Positions 43,588-54,225 of a DNA stretch of 64,000 bases are shown here, piece by piece (positions within the stretch are counted from its first letter, which is position 1; each line of letters opens with the position of its first letter). A model generated the notes under the pieces. That model searched no databases, had not been told where the DNA came from, and saw only the letters and a program-made list of their open reading frames with translations. Position numbers and translations under genes: made by a program. Origin of the DNA: Caballeronia sp. Lep1P3 (GTDB lineage: Bacteria > Pseudomonadota > Gammaproteobacteria > Burkholderiales > Burkholderiaceae); the NCBI RefSeq assembly GCF_022879595.1, contig NZ_CP084265.1, positions 2,232,001-2,296,000 of the forward strand. The letters are read 5' to 3'.

Positions 43588-45668
43588 CCGCCTCGCTTGA
43601 ACTGATGCACGGCGGCGAGGCTCGCGTTCAGGTTCGGCACGGCGACCGCGAGCGACGCCTGATCCACCTGCTTGACGAGATCGCGCACGGCGGCGACTTT
43701 GGTCGACGACGAATCGAAGTAGCGTCCGAGCGCGGCGTCGGCGGCGGCGAGGTCCGATTTCAGCGTCGGCTCGCTGCGCGATAGCAGCGACAGACGCGCG
43801 GACAAGAGCCGCAATTTCACGTTCTCGCGCACGAAGTAGCCTTCGTCGGGCGACGTGAGCATGGCGTCGGCGTTGTCGATGCGCCGCACGGAGACGAGGC
43901 TCGCGAGCTGCTGCCCGATGCCGCTCGTGATCTGCCGCCAGAGCACCTTCCAGCGCGGCTCGCCCGTCGCCGCCGCGACCGACGCGCTGTCGCCCGGCGC
44001 CGCGGCCTGCGCGCGCGCCCGCGCGATCGGCGCTTCGCCCGCGAGCGGCAACGCGTCGATCTGGTCGATGGCCGTATCGAGCTTGATCGCGAGGCCGGTC
44101 AGGTCCGTGGTCGGCGTGGCCTTGAGCTTGTCGATGTCCTGCGCGATCGCCTTGCGGATCGCCACGACCTGCGCGCCGGTGCTCGCGGCGAGACGCGTGT
44201 CGGCGCTTTGCAGCGCGAAGAGCGCGAGTTGAACGTTGCCGGTGAGCTGCAATTGCTGGCTCGCGCTCGAGAGAATCTGTTCGACTTCGGCGAGCGTCCA
44301 GTCGTCGCGATTGCTCGCGAGATCCTGATATTGCTGCTGCAAGGCCTGGCTATGCGCTTCGGCATCGGCGAGCTTGCCCTGCAACTGGATGATCTGCGTG
44401 CTGAGCGCGGTGGTCGCGCTCGCCGCCTGATCGGCCTTCGCGCGCAGATCGGCGTTTTGCGCATCCGCCCGGGCCACGCGCTGCGTGAGCTCCTGCCCGT
44501 TGCGATCGAGCTTGCGGTTGAGCGCATAGCCGCCCGCGCCCGCCGCGACCGCCAGAATGACGACGACGAACCACAACAGCACGATGCCCGCGCCGCCGCG
44601 CCGCTTCTGCTGCTCGTAGGGCGTGAAGGGCGTGTTCGGCGGCAGCGGCGGTGTCACGTTCGGCTGAGGTGAAGCCTTCTTTGAATCGTTCGAATCAGTC
44701 ATGCGTGATTGAGCCGGTTGGTGAGCCGGCGGCGTGGCCGGCGAAGTGTCCGGTGATGGGTCCAGTGTCGGGTCCGGTGATGAATCCGCCGATGTATCGG
44801 CCGCGGTCGTCGGCGTCGGCCCCGCTGCGGCGGATGCGCGAACATCGCGGGGAAACAGCGTTTCCAGCGTTTGCACGATGCGTTCGTCGCCGGCGCCGGA
44901 CACCGTAATCGTATCAAAACCCGTTTGCCGCGCGACTTCCGCGATGCGCGGATGCGGGCAGACGATCGGCGCGCGCTTCAGGCGCGCGATTTCGTCGGCG
45001 GTGAGATGTTCGCGCGCGAGTTCGTCGAGGTTGCGCACGCCTTCGGAACTCGTCAGCAGCCACGCGTGCGGCTCGCCGGCGAGCAGTGCGTGAATGCGCT
45101 CCCACTTGTGCATCGCCGGTTCCGGCAGCACGCGCCGGTACGCCGCCGCTTTCTCCACGCGCGCGCCCGCTTCGGTCAGGCGCTCGGCGAGCCATTCACG
45201 GCCGCCGTCGCCGCGCACGATCACCACGCGCCGGCCTTCGAGACCGCCCGCGCCGAAATGCGCTTCGATCGCGGCGTAGAGCGCCTCGGAATCGAAGCGC
45301 GGATCGGCCTCGTCCGCCGGCGGGCTGATGACGCGATACGCCGGCGCCTGCACGCCCTGCCGCGCGAGCGCCGCGACGCTGCCCGGACCGACGACGGCCA
45401 CCGGCACGTCCGCCGGCCACGGCGCGAAGAGGCGGCCGAACGCGTGATCGACCGCGTTCGGCGACACGAATACGACGAGCGCGTAACGCTCCGGCCCGTA
45501 AAGCTCGTCGAGCGCGGCGCGCAGCGGGGCGTCGTCGGCGACGGGCGCGATGTCGATCAGCGGAAATTCGAGCGCGCCGAAGCCCGCGCGCGCGAGCCGC
45601 TCGACAAGCGCCGACGATTGCCCGGCCGGACGCGTGATGACGACGGTCGCGCGGAATTCGCGCGCCAT
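43584..45668 (-). CDS. hemDX: HemD-HemX fusion: uroporphyrinogen-III synthase plus HemX domain
   Basis: A 694-residue fusion. Residues about 1-265 are uroporphyrinogen-III synthase, which cyclises hydroxymethylbilane with inversion of ring D: VVITRPAGQSSALVERLARA, VFVSPNAVDHAFG, LLTSSEGVRNLDEL. A low-complexity Thr/Pro/Asp/Ser linker (about 265-330) follows, then a HemX part with one transmembrane helix (GIVLLWFVVVILAVAAGAGG) and a long periplasmic coiled coil. HemX is often labelled uroporphyrin C-methyltransferase, but no SAM site is visible. An internal ATG at 44702 could start HemX separately. The start overlaps the hemC stop by one base. Confidence 0.93.
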   Translation of the reverse strand: MAREFRATVVITRPAGQSSALVERLARAGFGALEFPLIDIAPVADDAPLRAALDELYGPERYALVVFVSPNAVDHAFGRLFAPWPADVPVAVVGPGSVAALARQGVQAPAYRVISPPADEADPRFDSEALYAAIEAHFGAGGLEGRRVVIVRGDGGREWLAERLTEAGARVEKAAAYRRVLPEPAMHKWERIHALLAGEPHAWLLTSSEGVRNLDELAREHLTADEIARLKRAPIVCPHPRIAEVARQTGFDTITVSGAGDERIVQTLETLFPRDVRASAAAGPTPTTAADTSADSSPDPTLDPSPDTSPATPPAHQPAQSRMTDSNDSKKASPQPNVTPPLPPNTPFTPYEQQKRRGGAGIVLLWFVVVILAVAAGAGGYALNRKLDRNGQELTQRVARADAQNADLRAKADQAASATTALSTQIIQLQGKLADAEAHSQALQQQYQDLASNRDDWTLAEVEQILSSASQQLQLTGNVQLALFALQSADTRLAASTGAQVVAIRKAIAQDIDKLKATPTTDLTGLAIKLDTAIDQIDALPLAGEAPIARARAQAAAPGDSASVAAATGEPRWKVLWRQITSGIGQQLASLVSVRRIDNADAMLTSPDEGYFVRENVKLRLLSARLSLLSRSEPTLKSDLAAADAALGRYFDSSSTKVAAVRDLVKQVDQASLAVAVPNLNASLAAVHQFKRGG

Positions 45669-46714
45669 CAGGAGGCGTTCGCCGCTGGCGGCGGCAGTGA
45701 ATCGTCCTGCGAGCCGCCCTTCGCCGGGCTCGCGTTGGGCGCGTCGGCGCGGCTCATCGTCGAAAGCGCGTTGACGATATCCATCGCGCCTTGCGCTTCG
45801 AGGTCCGCCGACACGCGCTGACCGAGCGCGAGCGCGCCGGCGAGGTCCGGCGCGCGGACTTCTTCCTCGGCGCGCAGCACGCGCTTGCCGTCGGGCATCG
45901 AGACGGCGCCGCGCAGCGAGAGCATGTCGCCGCGCCATTGCGCGAACGCGGCGAGCGGCACTTCGCAGCTTCCGCCGAGCGAGCGCGATACCGCGCGTTC
46001 CGCTTCGACGGCGAGCGCGGTGGCTTCATCGTGCAGCGGCGCGAGCCACGCGGCGAGTTCGGGGCGATCCGCGCGAATCTCGATGCCGAGCGCGCCCTGC
46101 CCCGCCGCCGGCAAGCTCTGCGACGGTTCGAGCAGCGCGCGGATGCGCGCCTCGAGACCGAGGCGCTTCAGGCCCGCCGCCGCGAGAATGATGGCCGCGT
46201 AGTCGCCGCGATCCAGCTTCGCGAGGCGCGTATCCAGATTGCCGCGCAACGGCCGCACGTCGAGATGCGGGAAACGCGCGCGGATCATCGCTTCGCGGCG
46301 CAAACTCGAGGTGCCGACGACGCTGCCCGCAGGCAACGCATCGAGCGATTCGTAACGCGGCGAGACGAAGGCATCGCGCGGGTCTTCGCGCTCCAGAATC
46401 GCGCCGAGCGCGAAGCCTTCGGGCAACTGCATCGGCACGTCTTTGAGCGAATGCACGGCGAGGTCGGCGCGGCCTTCTGAGAGCGCGGCTTCCAGCTCTT
46501 TCACGAAGAGACCCTTGCCGCCGACCTTCGACAGCGTGCGGTCGAGAATCTGGTCGCCGCGGGTCGTCATTCCGAGAATTTTGACGTCGCAAGATGGATA
46601 TAATTTGTGCAGCGCACACCGCACATGCTCGGCCTGCCACATCGCAAGCCGGCTCTCTCGCGAAGCGATGACGAGCGTCGCGGGCGGTGTCGTTGAATGC
46701 GTCTCGGAATTCAT
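45668..46714 (-). CDS. hemC: Porphobilinogen deaminase (hydroxymethylbilane synthase)
   Basis: A 348-residue enzyme that links four porphobilinogens. The N-terminal block [35 protein letters not shown], the catalytic region [11 protein letters not shown] with Asp, and [15 protein letters not shown] are all present; the dipyrromethane-cofactor cysteine is in [14 protein letters not shown]. The C-terminal end is extended by an acidic/Ala tail. ATG at 46714 is chosen at the family start. First gene of hemC-hemDX-hemY, divergent from ppc. Confidence 0.96.
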   Translation of the reverse strand: MNSETHSTTPPATLVIASRESRLAMWQAEHVRCALHKLYPSCDVKILGMTTRGDQILDRTLSKVGGKGLFVKELEAALSEGRADLAVHSLKDVPMQLPEGFALGAILEREDPRDAFVSPRYESLDALPAGSVVGTSSLRREAMIRARFPHLDVRPLRGNLDTRLAKLDRGDYAAIILAAAGLKRLGLEARIRALLEPSQSLPAAGQGALGIEIRADRPELAAWLAPLHDEATALAVEAERAVSRSLGGSCEVPLAAFAQWRGDMLSLRGAVSMPDGKRVLRAEEEVRAPDLAGALALGQRVSADLEAQGAMDIVNALSTMSRADAPNASPAKGGSQDDSLPPPAANAS

Positions 46715-46997
46715 TGATGCTCGATCGGATGACGGGATGAAGTAACAAACAATGGTAGCACGCACACCACGGTCCATTCGACGTGTGCCTCGCGCGGGAG
46801 CCTTGTCCGGCGTGGCTTTGCGAGGGGCGGAGACAGCCGGCAGCGTCTTGCGCCGCATGAGGAGACACATGCCGGCACGCCGGCGCTCCGCGCACGTTCG
46901 TTTTTCCGTGGGTCCGCAGTCCATGCTTCGCGCGGCGTCCGTCCGGGCCGCCGCATCCGCCGATGGTCCTGGCTTCGCATCAGAGAGGAACTTGAAC

Positions 46998-49900
46998 GTG
47001 ACGTCTTCCGCATCGGCTCATCCGGCGCGCCGCAACGCCGCATCCCCAGACTCATCCTCCGACGCGTCCGTCGCGGCGTCGTCGCCTCCCATTGCGCGTA
47101 CTCGGGCCGCGAGCGCGGCGAAGGCTTCCAGCGCGGCTGTCGCCGTCGAGCCGAAGCCGGGCGTCGAAGCGATCGTGAAAGCGTCCAAGGCAGCGAAGCC
47201 GCTCAAGAAGGCGACGACCGCCGCGCCCGGCGACGACGACAACGCGAATGCGTCCGCCGCTTCCGGCGACGCCGCCGAACGCGCGAAGCCCGCGAACCGC
47301 GCCCGCGACGACAAGGACCGGCCGCTCTTCGAGGACATCCGCTTTCTCGGCCGCGTGCTCGGGGAAGTGCTGCGCGAGCAGGAAGGCGACGCCGTCTTCG
47401 ACATGGTCGAGGCCATTCGGCAGACCGCCGTCAAGTTCCGCCGCGAAGACGATGTCGAAGCGTCGCAGACGCTGGAGAAGCGCCTGCGCGGGCTGTCGCC
47501 GGAACAGACGGTGTCGGTCGTGCGCGCATTCAGCTATTTCTCGCATCTCGCGAACATCGCGGAAGACCGGCATCACAATCGTCGCCGGCGCATTCACGCG
47601 CTCGCCGGCTCCGCGCCGCAGCCGGGAACCATCGCGTATGCCATCGAGCGCATGCGCGAGCAGAAGAACGTCAGCGCAACGCGCAAGCTGCTGCAAAAAT
47701 TCTTCGACGACGCGCTGATCGTCCCGGTCCTCACCGCGCATCCGACCGAAGTGCAGCGCAAGAGCATTCTCGATGCGCAGCACGACATCGCGCGCCTGCT
47801 CGCCGAGCGCGATCAGGAATTGACCGTCCGCGAGCGCGCGCACAACGAAGCGGTTCTGCGCGCGCGGGTGACGTCGCTCTGGCAGACGCGCATGCTGCGC
47901 GACGCGCGCCTGACCGTCGCCGATGAAATCGAAAACGCGCTGTCCTACTATCGCGCGACCTTCCTCGGCGAAATTCCCGCGCTTTACGCCGACATCGAGG
48001 ACGCGCTCGCGGAACACGGCCTGCCCGCGCGTCTGCCGGCGTTCTTCCAGATGGGAAGCTGGATCGGCGGCGACCGCGACGGCAACCCGAACGTGACCGC
48101 CGAAACGCTCGAAACCGCGATCACGCGCCAGGCGACGGTCATCTTCGAACACTATCTCGAAGAAGTGCATAAGCTGGGCGCGGAGCTTTCCGTATCCGAA
48201 CTGCTCGCCGGATCGAGCGACGCATTGCAGGCGCTCGCCGAAGCGTCGCCGGACCGCTCGCCGCATCGCACGGACGAACCGTACCGGCGCGCGCTCATCG
48301 GCATTTACACGCGGCTCGCGGCGAGCGCGCGCGTGCGGCTCGGCGAAGGCGTCGTGGCCGTGCGCAGCGCGGGGCGCGGCGCGACGCCGATCCGCGCGAC
48401 GCCCTACGCCGATGCCGCCGAATTCACGCGCGATCTGAACGTGCTGATCGATTCGCTCGCGAAGCATCACGGCGCGTCGATGTCGCGCCTGCGCCTGTCG
48501 CCGCTCGCGCGCGCGTCCGAAGTCTTCGGCTTTCACCTCGCGAGCATCGACTTGCGGCAAAGCTCGGACATTCACGAGGCGGTCGTCGCGGAACTGCTCG
48601 CACGCGGCGGCGTCGCGCAGGACTACGCGGCGCTCTCCGAAGAGGAGAAGCGCGACGTCCTGCTGAGTGAGCTGTCGCAGCCGCGCCCGCTGCGTCTGCC
48701 GTATGCGCGGTATTCCGATCTCGCGACGAGCGAACTGGGCGTGCTCGAAGCCGCGCGCGTGTTTCGCGAGAACTTCGGCGCGCGCGCCGTGCGCAACTAC
48801 ATCATTTCGCATACCGAGACCGTCAGCGATCTGCTCGAAGTCATGCTGCTACAGAAGGAAACCGGCGTGCTGCAAGGCTGCCTCGGCAACAGCGACGATC
48901 CCGCGCGCGACGGCCTGATGGTGATTCCGCTCTTCGAAACCATCGCGGACTTGCGCAATGCACCCGTCATCATGGGCGACTTCTTTGGGCTGCCGGGCAT
49001 CGACGCGCTCATCGACAATCAGGGCAACGAGCAGGAAGTCATGCTCGGGTATTCGGACAGCAACAAGGACGGCGGCTTTCTCACGTCGAACTGGGAGCTG
49101 TACCGCGCGGAACTCGCGCTGGTCGCGCTCTTCAGGGAACGCGGCACGACGTTGCGGCTCTTTCACGGACGCGGCGGCACGGTCGGGCGCGGCGGCGGCC
49201 CGACCTATCAGGCGATTTTGTCGCAGCCCCCCGGCACCGTGGACGGCCAGATTCGCCTCACCGAGCAAGGCGAAGTGATCGCGAGCAAGTTCGCGAACGC
49301 GGAGATCGGACGGCGCAATCTGGAGACGGTCGTCGCCGCGACGCTCGAAGCATCGCTGCTGCCGCACGAGAACGCGCCCGCGCAACTGCCGCAATTCGAA
49401 GCGACGATGCAGACGCTCTCCGATTCCGCGATGGCCGCGTACCGCGCGCTCGTCTACGAAACGCCCGGCTTCACCGACTACTTCTTCTCGTCGACGCCGA
49501 TCGCTGAAATCGCGGAGTTGAACATCGGCAGCCGGCCGGCGTCGCGTAAATTGCAGGACCCGAAGCATCGCAAGATCGAGGATTTGCGCGCGATTCCGTG
49601 GGGCTTTTCATGGGGCCAATGCCGGCTGCTGCTGACCGGCTGGTACGGCTTCGGCAGCGCGGTCACCGCCTATCTCGACGAAGCCGGGTCGGAAGGCGAA
49701 CGCACGAAGCGCCTCGCCGCGCTGCGCAAGATGCACAAGACATGGCCGTTTTTCACGAACCTGCTGTCGAACATGGACATGGTGCTCGCGAAAACCGATC
49801 TCGCCGTGGCGTCGCGGTACGCGCAGCTCGTCGCGGACAAGAAGCTGCGCAAGCTCGTGTTCGAGCGCATCGTCGCGGAACATCAGCGCACGTGTCATGT

Positions 49901-50114
49901 GCTGACGGAAATCACCGGGCGAAGCGAGCGGCTTTCCGACAATCCGCTGCTCGCCCGTTCGATCAAAAACCGCTTCCCGTATCTCGATCCGTTGAACCAC
50001 CTGCAGGTGGAGTTGCTCAAGCGTCATCGCGCGGGCGACCAGAACGTGCGGCTGCGGCGCGGCATTCATTTGACGATCAACGGGATTGCGGCGGGCCTGC
50101 GCAACACGGGCTGA
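46998..50114 (+). CDS. ppc: Phosphoenolpyruvate carboxylase with N-terminal extension
   Basis: A 1038-residue enzyme that carboxylates phosphoenolpyruvate to oxaloacetate. Catalytic blocks are complete: [13 protein letters not shown] with the active-site His, [31 protein letters not shown] and [14 protein letters not shown]. The C-terminus ends [14 protein letters not shown] as in E. coli. E. coli Ppc has 883 residues; here similarity starts near residue 104 and is preceded by an Ala/Ser/Lys-rich, probably disordered tail. The GTG at 46998 is chosen with GAGAGGA upstream; a start further upstream (46752) would lengthen the tail by 82 residues without similarity. Confidence 0.95.
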   Translation: MTSSASAHPARRNAASPDSSSDASVAASSPPIARTRAASAAKASSAAVAVEPKPGVEAIVKASKAAKPLKKATTAAPGDDDNANASAASGDAAERAKPANRARDDKDRPLFEDIRFLGRVLGEVLREQEGDAVFDMVEAIRQTAVKFRREDDVEASQTLEKRLRGLSPEQTVSVVRAFSYFSHLANIAEDRHHNRRRRIHALAGSAPQPGTIAYAIERMREQKNVSATRKLLQKFFDDALIVPVLTAHPTEVQRKSILDAQHDIARLLAERDQELTVRERAHNEAVLRARVTSLWQTRMLRDARLTVADEIENALSYYRATFLGEIPALYADIEDALAEHGLPARLPAFFQMGSWIGGDRDGNPNVTAETLETAITRQATVIFEHYLEEVHKLGAELSVSELLAGSSDALQALAEASPDRSPHRTDEPYRRALIGIYTRLAASARVRLGEGVVAVRSAGRGATPIRATPYADAAEFTRDLNVLIDSLAKHHGASMSRLRLSPLARASEVFGFHLASIDLRQSSDIHEAVVAELLARGGVAQDYAALSEEEKRDVLLSELSQPRPLRLPYARYSDLATSELGVLEAARVFRENFGARAVRNYIISHTETVSDLLEVMLLQKETGVLQGCLGNSDDPARDGLMVIPLFETIADLRNAPVIMGDFFGLPGIDALIDNQGNEQEVMLGYSDSNKDGGFLTSNWELYRAELALVALFRERGTTLRLFHGRGGTVGRGGGPTYQAILSQPPGTVDGQIRLTEQGEVIASKFANAEIGRRNLETVVAATLEASLLPHENAPAQLPQFEATMQTLSDSAMAAYRALVYETPGFTDYFFSSTPIAEIAELNIGSRPASRKLQDPKHRKIEDLRAIPWGFSWGQCRLLLTGWYGFGSAVTAYLDEAGSEGERTKRLAALRKMHKTWPFFTNLLSNMDMVLAKTDLAVASRYAQLVADKKLRKLVFERIVAEHQRTCHVLTEITGRSERLSDNPLLARSIKNRFPYLDPLNHLQVELLKRHRAGDQNVRLRRGIHLTINGIAAGLRNTG

Positions 50115-50129
50115 GTCTTCCCGGCGAGC

Positions 50130-50159
50130 GCGAAGCGGCGTTCAATCGCGCCGCTTCGC
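50130..50159. terminator. Hairpin between convergent ppc and methyltransferase genes
   Basis: GCGAAGCGGCG pairs with CGCCGCTTCGC across an eight-base loop. It overlaps the last codons of the opposite-strand methyltransferase. No T-run follows on either strand. Confidence 0.45.
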
Positions 50160-50906
50160 CTCGATCATCAGCGCGTCGAGTTCGAACGAGCCATCCTCCT
50201 TCACGCTGAAGTACTGGCGCACTTCGTCGGGCGCGCTTTTCCACATCGACTGGATCGCCGTCGCGCGCTCGGGCGGCGTGCGCATGCGCGAAATCCACGC
50301 ATCGAATTCCAGCGGAATGCGCCAGCGTTCGGTCACGCGCGCGTCGAAGCCGGCGGCGTCGAGCATCGCGATCCATTCGTCGGCGCGATAGTCGCGCACA
50401 TGCGACGCATCGCGCAGAATCTCGATCGCCTGAATGTGCGTGTCGTAGAGCGGATCGTCGATGCCCGCGATATCGATGAACTTGAGCCGCCCGCCCGGTT
50501 TCAGCACGCGGCCGACTTCGTTCAGCGCGCGCGGCACGTCGCGCCAGTGATGCGCGCTCATGCGGCTCACGGCCCAGTCGAACGAGGCGTCGTCGAACGG
50601 CAGCGTCTCGGCGGCGCCCTGCTGCGTGCGGATGGTCGTCAGGGCGCGCGCCTTTGCAACGGCTTCGACGGTGGCGAGCATTGGCGGCGCGATGTCGTAA
50701 GCCACCACCTGCCGCACATGCGGCGCAATCGCGAAGCTCGCGTGGCCCGCGCCGCAGCCCATGTCCAGCACGGTCGCGTTGCCGCAGGTGGCCGCGAACG
50801 TCGCCGCGAGATTGTCCAGGTCGGCGCCGGTCGCGTGAACCTGGCTCGTGAGATACGCGGCGGCGGTCGAGCCGAACGCGTCGGCCACCTGATCGTGATG
50901 TTTCAT
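50142..50906 (-). CDS. Class I SAM-dependent methyltransferase
   Basis: A 254-residue methyltransferase of the Methyltransf_11/UbiE-like group. SAM motif I is VLDMGCGAGHASFAIAPHV, acidic turn VVAYDIAPPML, motif II DDASFDWAVSRMSAHHW, and VLKPGGRLKFIDIAG motif III. Similar proteins are linked to small-molecule or quinone-type substrates; this one is unassigned. It is divergent from an XRE/MmyB-type regulator, with a palindromic site between them, suggesting that the regulator controls it. Confidence 0.9.
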   Translation of the reverse strand: MKHHDQVADAFGSTAAAYLTSQVHATGADLDNLAATFAATCGNATVLDMGCGAGHASFAIAPHVRQVVAYDIAPPMLATVEAVAKARALTTIRTQQGAAETLPFDDASFDWAVSRMSAHHWRDVPRALNEVGRVLKPGGRLKFIDIAGIDDPLYDTHIQAIEILRDASHVRDYRADEWIAMLDAAGFDARVTERWRIPLEFDAWISRMRTPPERATAIQSMWKSAPDEVRQYFSVKEDGSFELDALMIEAKRRD

Positions 50907-50982
50907 CGTGGGCTCCTTCGGTGGTGGATGTCTTGTCTACAAGAGGCCGCAGCGCCGGCCTGCCGCTACAATAGGCGCCTCG

Positions 50983-50996
50983 TTGTACCGGTACAA
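50983..50996. promoter_or_regulatory. Palindromic operator candidate between methyltransferase and regulator
   Basis: TTGTACCGGTACAA is a perfect 14-bp palindrome, 11 bases downstream of TACAAT (50967-50972), a plausible -10 for the regulator. A related but imperfect site, TCTTGTCTACAAGA, lies at 50931-50944 nearer the methyltransferase start. Likely bound by the adjacent XRE regulator. Confidence 0.6.
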
Positions 50997-51044
50997 GTTG
51001 AGCAGTTATTCTGGTATCGAAAGCACCTGCCCTTCGACATTCGC

Positions 51045-51869
51045 ATGAGCCACACCGATAACAAACCGGCCGCGTCGCCGGCCGAGTCGCCGGCGGAGAC
51101 GTCCGCGCGCGCGCTCGGCGATTTCATCCGCACGCACCGCGAACGGCTTTCGCCGCTTTCCGTGGGCTTGCCGCCCGGCCCGCGCCGCCGCACGCCGGGA
51201 CTGCGCCGCGAGGAAGTCGCGCAACTGTGCGGCGTGAGTCCGACGTGGTACACGTGGATCGAACAGGGCCGCCCCGTCTCCGCTTCCGCCGATGCCCTCG
51301 CGCGCATCGCCGTCGCGCTGCAACTGTCGCGGGCCGAACGCGCGTATCTCTTCGAATTGGCCGCGCAGCGCGATCCCGCCGAACCGGACCCCGCCGCGCA
51401 GGACGTGCCCGCCGCGCTTTTGCAGACGGTCGGCTTGATCGGCGCGCCCGCCTACGTGCTCGATCGCCAGTGGAACGCGCTGCGCTGGAATGCGCCCGCC
51501 GCCGACTTGTTCGTCGGCTGGCTCGACGGCGAGCACGACCGCAATCTCCTCACCTACACGTTCACGTCCGCGGCGGCGCGCGCGTTGATCGTCGACTGGG
51601 AAACGCGCGCGCGCCGTCTCGCCGCCGAATTCCGCGCCGATTCGATCCGCCATCTGAACGATCCGCCCACGCGCGCGCTGATCGACACGCTTTCCGCCGC
51701 GAGCGACGCCTTCGCGCGTTACTGGGCCTCGCAGGACGTGTTCGAGCGCGAAGGCGGCGAGCGCGCGTTCGATCATCCGTCGCGCGGACGCGTGGTCTTC
51801 AATCAGATCACGTTCAAGCCCGCGCATCGGGAGGACCTGAAGCTGGTTATTCTGGTCGGGTCCGAATAG
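51045..51869 (+). CDS. XRE-family regulator with MmyB-like ligand-binding domain
   Basis: A 274-residue transcription regulator. The N-terminal helix-turn-helix (residues about 20-100) has the MmyB-group pattern LGDFIRTHRERLSP, RRRTPGLRREEVAQLCGVSP and TWYTWIEQGRPVSASADALA. Residues about 115-270 form the MmyB ligand-binding domain (APAYVLDRQWNALRWN, LLTYTF, the closing DLKLVIL), which binds fatty-acid-like ligands in the studied member. It faces a methyltransferase gene across 138 bases. Confidence 0.92.
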   Translation: MSHTDNKPAASPAESPAETSARALGDFIRTHRERLSPLSVGLPPGPRRRTPGLRREEVAQLCGVSPTWYTWIEQGRPVSASADALARIAVALQLSRAERAYLFELAAQRDPAEPDPAAQDVPAALLQTVGLIGAPAYVLDRQWNALRWNAPAADLFVGWLDGEHDRNLLTYTFTSAAARALIVDWETRARRLAAEFRADSIRHLNDPPTRALIDTLSAASDAFARYWASQDVFEREGGERAFDHPSRGRVVFNQITFKPAHREDLKLVILVGSE

Positions 51870-51935
51870 TGTGAAATGTTAAAATTGTCGCCTTCCTGAA
51901 GCCCTCCCGAAGCCCGAACCGCCGGAAAAATCACG

Positions 51936-53339
51936 ATGACGTCCCAACTCCACAAAAAAGGCGAAGCCTGGTCGGCTCGCTTCTCCGAGCCGATGTCCGA
52001 GCTCGTCAAGCGCTACACGTCGTCGGTGTTTTTCGACAAGCGGCTCGCGCTCGTCGACATTCAAGGCTCGCTCGCGCATGCGTCGATGCTCGCGGCGCGG
52101 AAGATCATCGGCGCGGACGATCTCGCGGCCATCGAGCGCGGCATGGCGCAGATCAAGGGCGAAATCGAGCGCGGCGAGTTCGAATGGAAGCTGGATCTCG
52201 AAGACGTGCATCTGAACATCGAGGCGCGGCTGACGGCATTGATCGGCGATGCGGGCAAGCGCCTGCACACCGGCCGCTCGCGCAACGACCAGGTCGCGAC
52301 CGACATCCGCCTGTGGCTGCGCGGCGAGATCGACCGCATCGGCGGCCTGCTGAACGACCTGCGCGGCGCGCTCATCGACATGGCGGAGAAGCACGCCGAC
52401 ACCATCATGCCGGGCTTCACGCACTTGCAGGTCGCGCAGCCGGTGACGTTCGGGCATCACCTGCTCGCGTATGTCGAAATGTTCGCGCGCGATGCCGAGC
52501 GCATGCGCGATTGCAGGAAGCGCGTGAACCGTCTGCCGCTCGGCGCGGCGGCGCTCGCGGGCACGAGCTATCCGATCGACCGCCACGCGGTGGCCGCCGC
52601 GCTCGGTTTCGACGGCATCTGCGCGAATTCGCTCGACGCCGTGTCCGATCGCGACTTCGCAATCGAATTCACGGCGGCCGCTGCGCTCGTCATGACGCAC
52701 GTCTCGCGCTTTTCCGAAGAACTCGTGCTGTGGATGAGCCCGCGCGTCGGCTTCATCGATCTGGCGGACCGCTTCTGCACGGGTTCGTCGATCATGCCGC
52801 AAAAGAAGAATCCCGACGTGCCCGAACTCGCGCGCGGCAAGACGGGCCGCGTGAACGGGCATCTGATGGCGCTGCTCACGCTCATGAAAGGCCAGCCGCT
52901 CGCGTACAACAAGGACAATCAGGAAGACAAGGAACCGCTCTTCGATACCGTCGATACGGTCGCGGACACGCTGCGCATCTTCGCGGAAATGGCGGCGGGC
53001 ATCACGGTGAAGCCGCAGAACATGCGCGCGGCGGCGCTGCAAGGCTTCTCGACCGCCACCGATCTCGCGGACTATCTCGTGAAGCGCGGCCTGCCCTTTC
53101 GCGATGCGCACGAAGCGGTCGCCCACGCGGTGCGCATCTGCGACGATCGCGGCTGCGACCTCGCGGATTTGTCGCTGGAAGCCATGCGCATCGAGTTGCC
53201 GAACGTGGCGCATCTCATCGGCGAGGACGTCTTCGACTATCTGACGCTCGAAGGCTCGGTCGCGAGCCGCAATCACCCGGGCGGCACCGCGCCGGATCAG
53301 GTGCGCGCGGCGGCGAAGGCGGCGCGCGAAGCGCTTTGA
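51936..53339 (+). CDS. argH: Argininosuccinate lyase
   Basis: A 467-residue enzyme of the fumarase/aspartase superfamily, splitting argininosuccinate into arginine and fumarate as the last step of arginine synthesis. The superfamily signature [20 protein letters not shown] is present, as is [13 protein letters not shown], and [16 protein letters not shown] with the catalytic His. Length is normal. ATG at 51936 follows the regulator gene by 66 bases. A terminator at 53368 closes the unit. Confidence 0.98.
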   Translation: MTSQLHKKGEAWSARFSEPMSELVKRYTSSVFFDKRLALVDIQGSLAHASMLAARKIIGADDLAAIERGMAQIKGEIERGEFEWKLDLEDVHLNIEARLTALIGDAGKRLHTGRSRNDQVATDIRLWLRGEIDRIGGLLNDLRGALIDMAEKHADTIMPGFTHLQVAQPVTFGHHLLAYVEMFARDAERMRDCRKRVNRLPLGAAALAGTSYPIDRHAVAAALGFDGICANSLDAVSDRDFAIEFTAAAALVMTHVSRFSEELVLWMSPRVGFIDLADRFCTGSSIMPQKKNPDVPELARGKTGRVNGHLMALLTLMKGQPLAYNKDNQEDKEPLFDTVDTVADTLRIFAEMAAGITVKPQNMRAAALQGFSTATDLADYLVKRGLPFRDAHEAVAHAVRICDDRGCDLADLSLEAMRIELPNVAHLIGEDVFDYLTLEGSVASRNHPGGTAPDQVRAAAKAAREAL

Positions 53340-53367
53340 ACGCGCTTCTCTGCCGTGATGCCTGTCG

Positions 53368-53397
53368 AAGGCGGTCCGCTCGGGCCGCCTTTTTTTT
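53368..53397 (+). terminator. Rho-independent terminator of argH
   Basis: AAGGCGG pairs with CCGCCTT around a ten-base loop and is followed by seven T. Confidence 0.85.
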
Positions 53398-53592
53398 CGT
53401 CACGACACACGGCGCCTTCACTGCTTCAGTTTCGTGAACAGAGCAGTCAACGTTTCGGAGCGTTGCTTGAGATTCGTCTCATTCAACTCCGATCTACATC
53501 TCAATAAGCTGTGCGGGTCGCATCAAGGCATTGCAAACGGCCAGAAAGACAGCCGTGACGCACCGTTCACCGTTTATCGAGAGATCGTTTCA

Positions 53593-54096
53593 ATGAAGAG
53601 TACCTTCACGCACATCGCCGCCGCAGCAGTAATGGCCGCCGCCATCGTCGTTTCGCCGAGTTCGTTCGCGGGCAGCAAGACGGCTTCGTTTCAGGTTTCG
53701 CTCACCATCCAGAACGACTGTCAGATCAGCGCGAATCCGCTCAGTTTCGGCACGACGGGCGTGCTTGCGAACAACATCGACCAGTCGACGAACCTGAGCG
53801 TGACCTGCACGACGGGCACGCCGTACACCGTCGCGCTCGACGCGGGGACGGTGTCCGGCTCGACGATCGCGCAGCGCAAAATGGCCAACACGGCAGCGAC
53901 AGGCCAGGTGCAATACAACCTATATCTCGATGCCGCGCGCACACAGGTATGGGGCAACACGATCGGCACCAACACGGCTTCCGGCACCGGTAACGGCGCG
54001 GCTCAGACCCTCACCGTCTACGGCCGCGTGCCGACGCAAGCGACACCCGTTGCGGACAACTATCTATCGACGGTCACGGCCACCGTCGCCTTCTGA
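53593..54096 (+). CDS. Csu-type major pilin (spore coat U domain)
   Basis: A 167-residue exported protein of the SCPU/spore coat U family, which supplies pilins of archaic chaperone-usher (Csu) pili. The signal peptide ends near SSFAG. QVSLTIQNDCQISANPLSFG and VTCTTGTPYTVALDAGT are hallmark strands, and the protein ends in TVTATVAF, the donor-strand-groove end. Two cysteines (NDCQ and VTCTT) form the usual disulfide. First gene of a four-gene pilus operon with chaperone, usher and tip protein following. Confidence 0.9.
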   Translation: MKSTFTHIAAAAVMAAAIVVSPSSFAGSKTASFQVSLTIQNDCQISANPLSFGTTGVLANNIDQSTNLSVTCTTGTPYTVALDAGTVSGSTIAQRKMANTAATGQVQYNLYLDAARTQVWGNTIGTNTASGTGNGAAQTLTVYGRVPTQATPVADNYLSTVTATVAF

Positions 54097-54225
54097 GCGG
54101 CGGCGACCGGCAACTGCGCCACCGACTCCCGGCTACCGACGCCCCGCCCACGCGCGGGGCGCTTGCGTTAACAGCGAAGAAACATTATCCGTGGACGTCA
54201 TCGAATGTCTCATAGCGGGGGTCGC

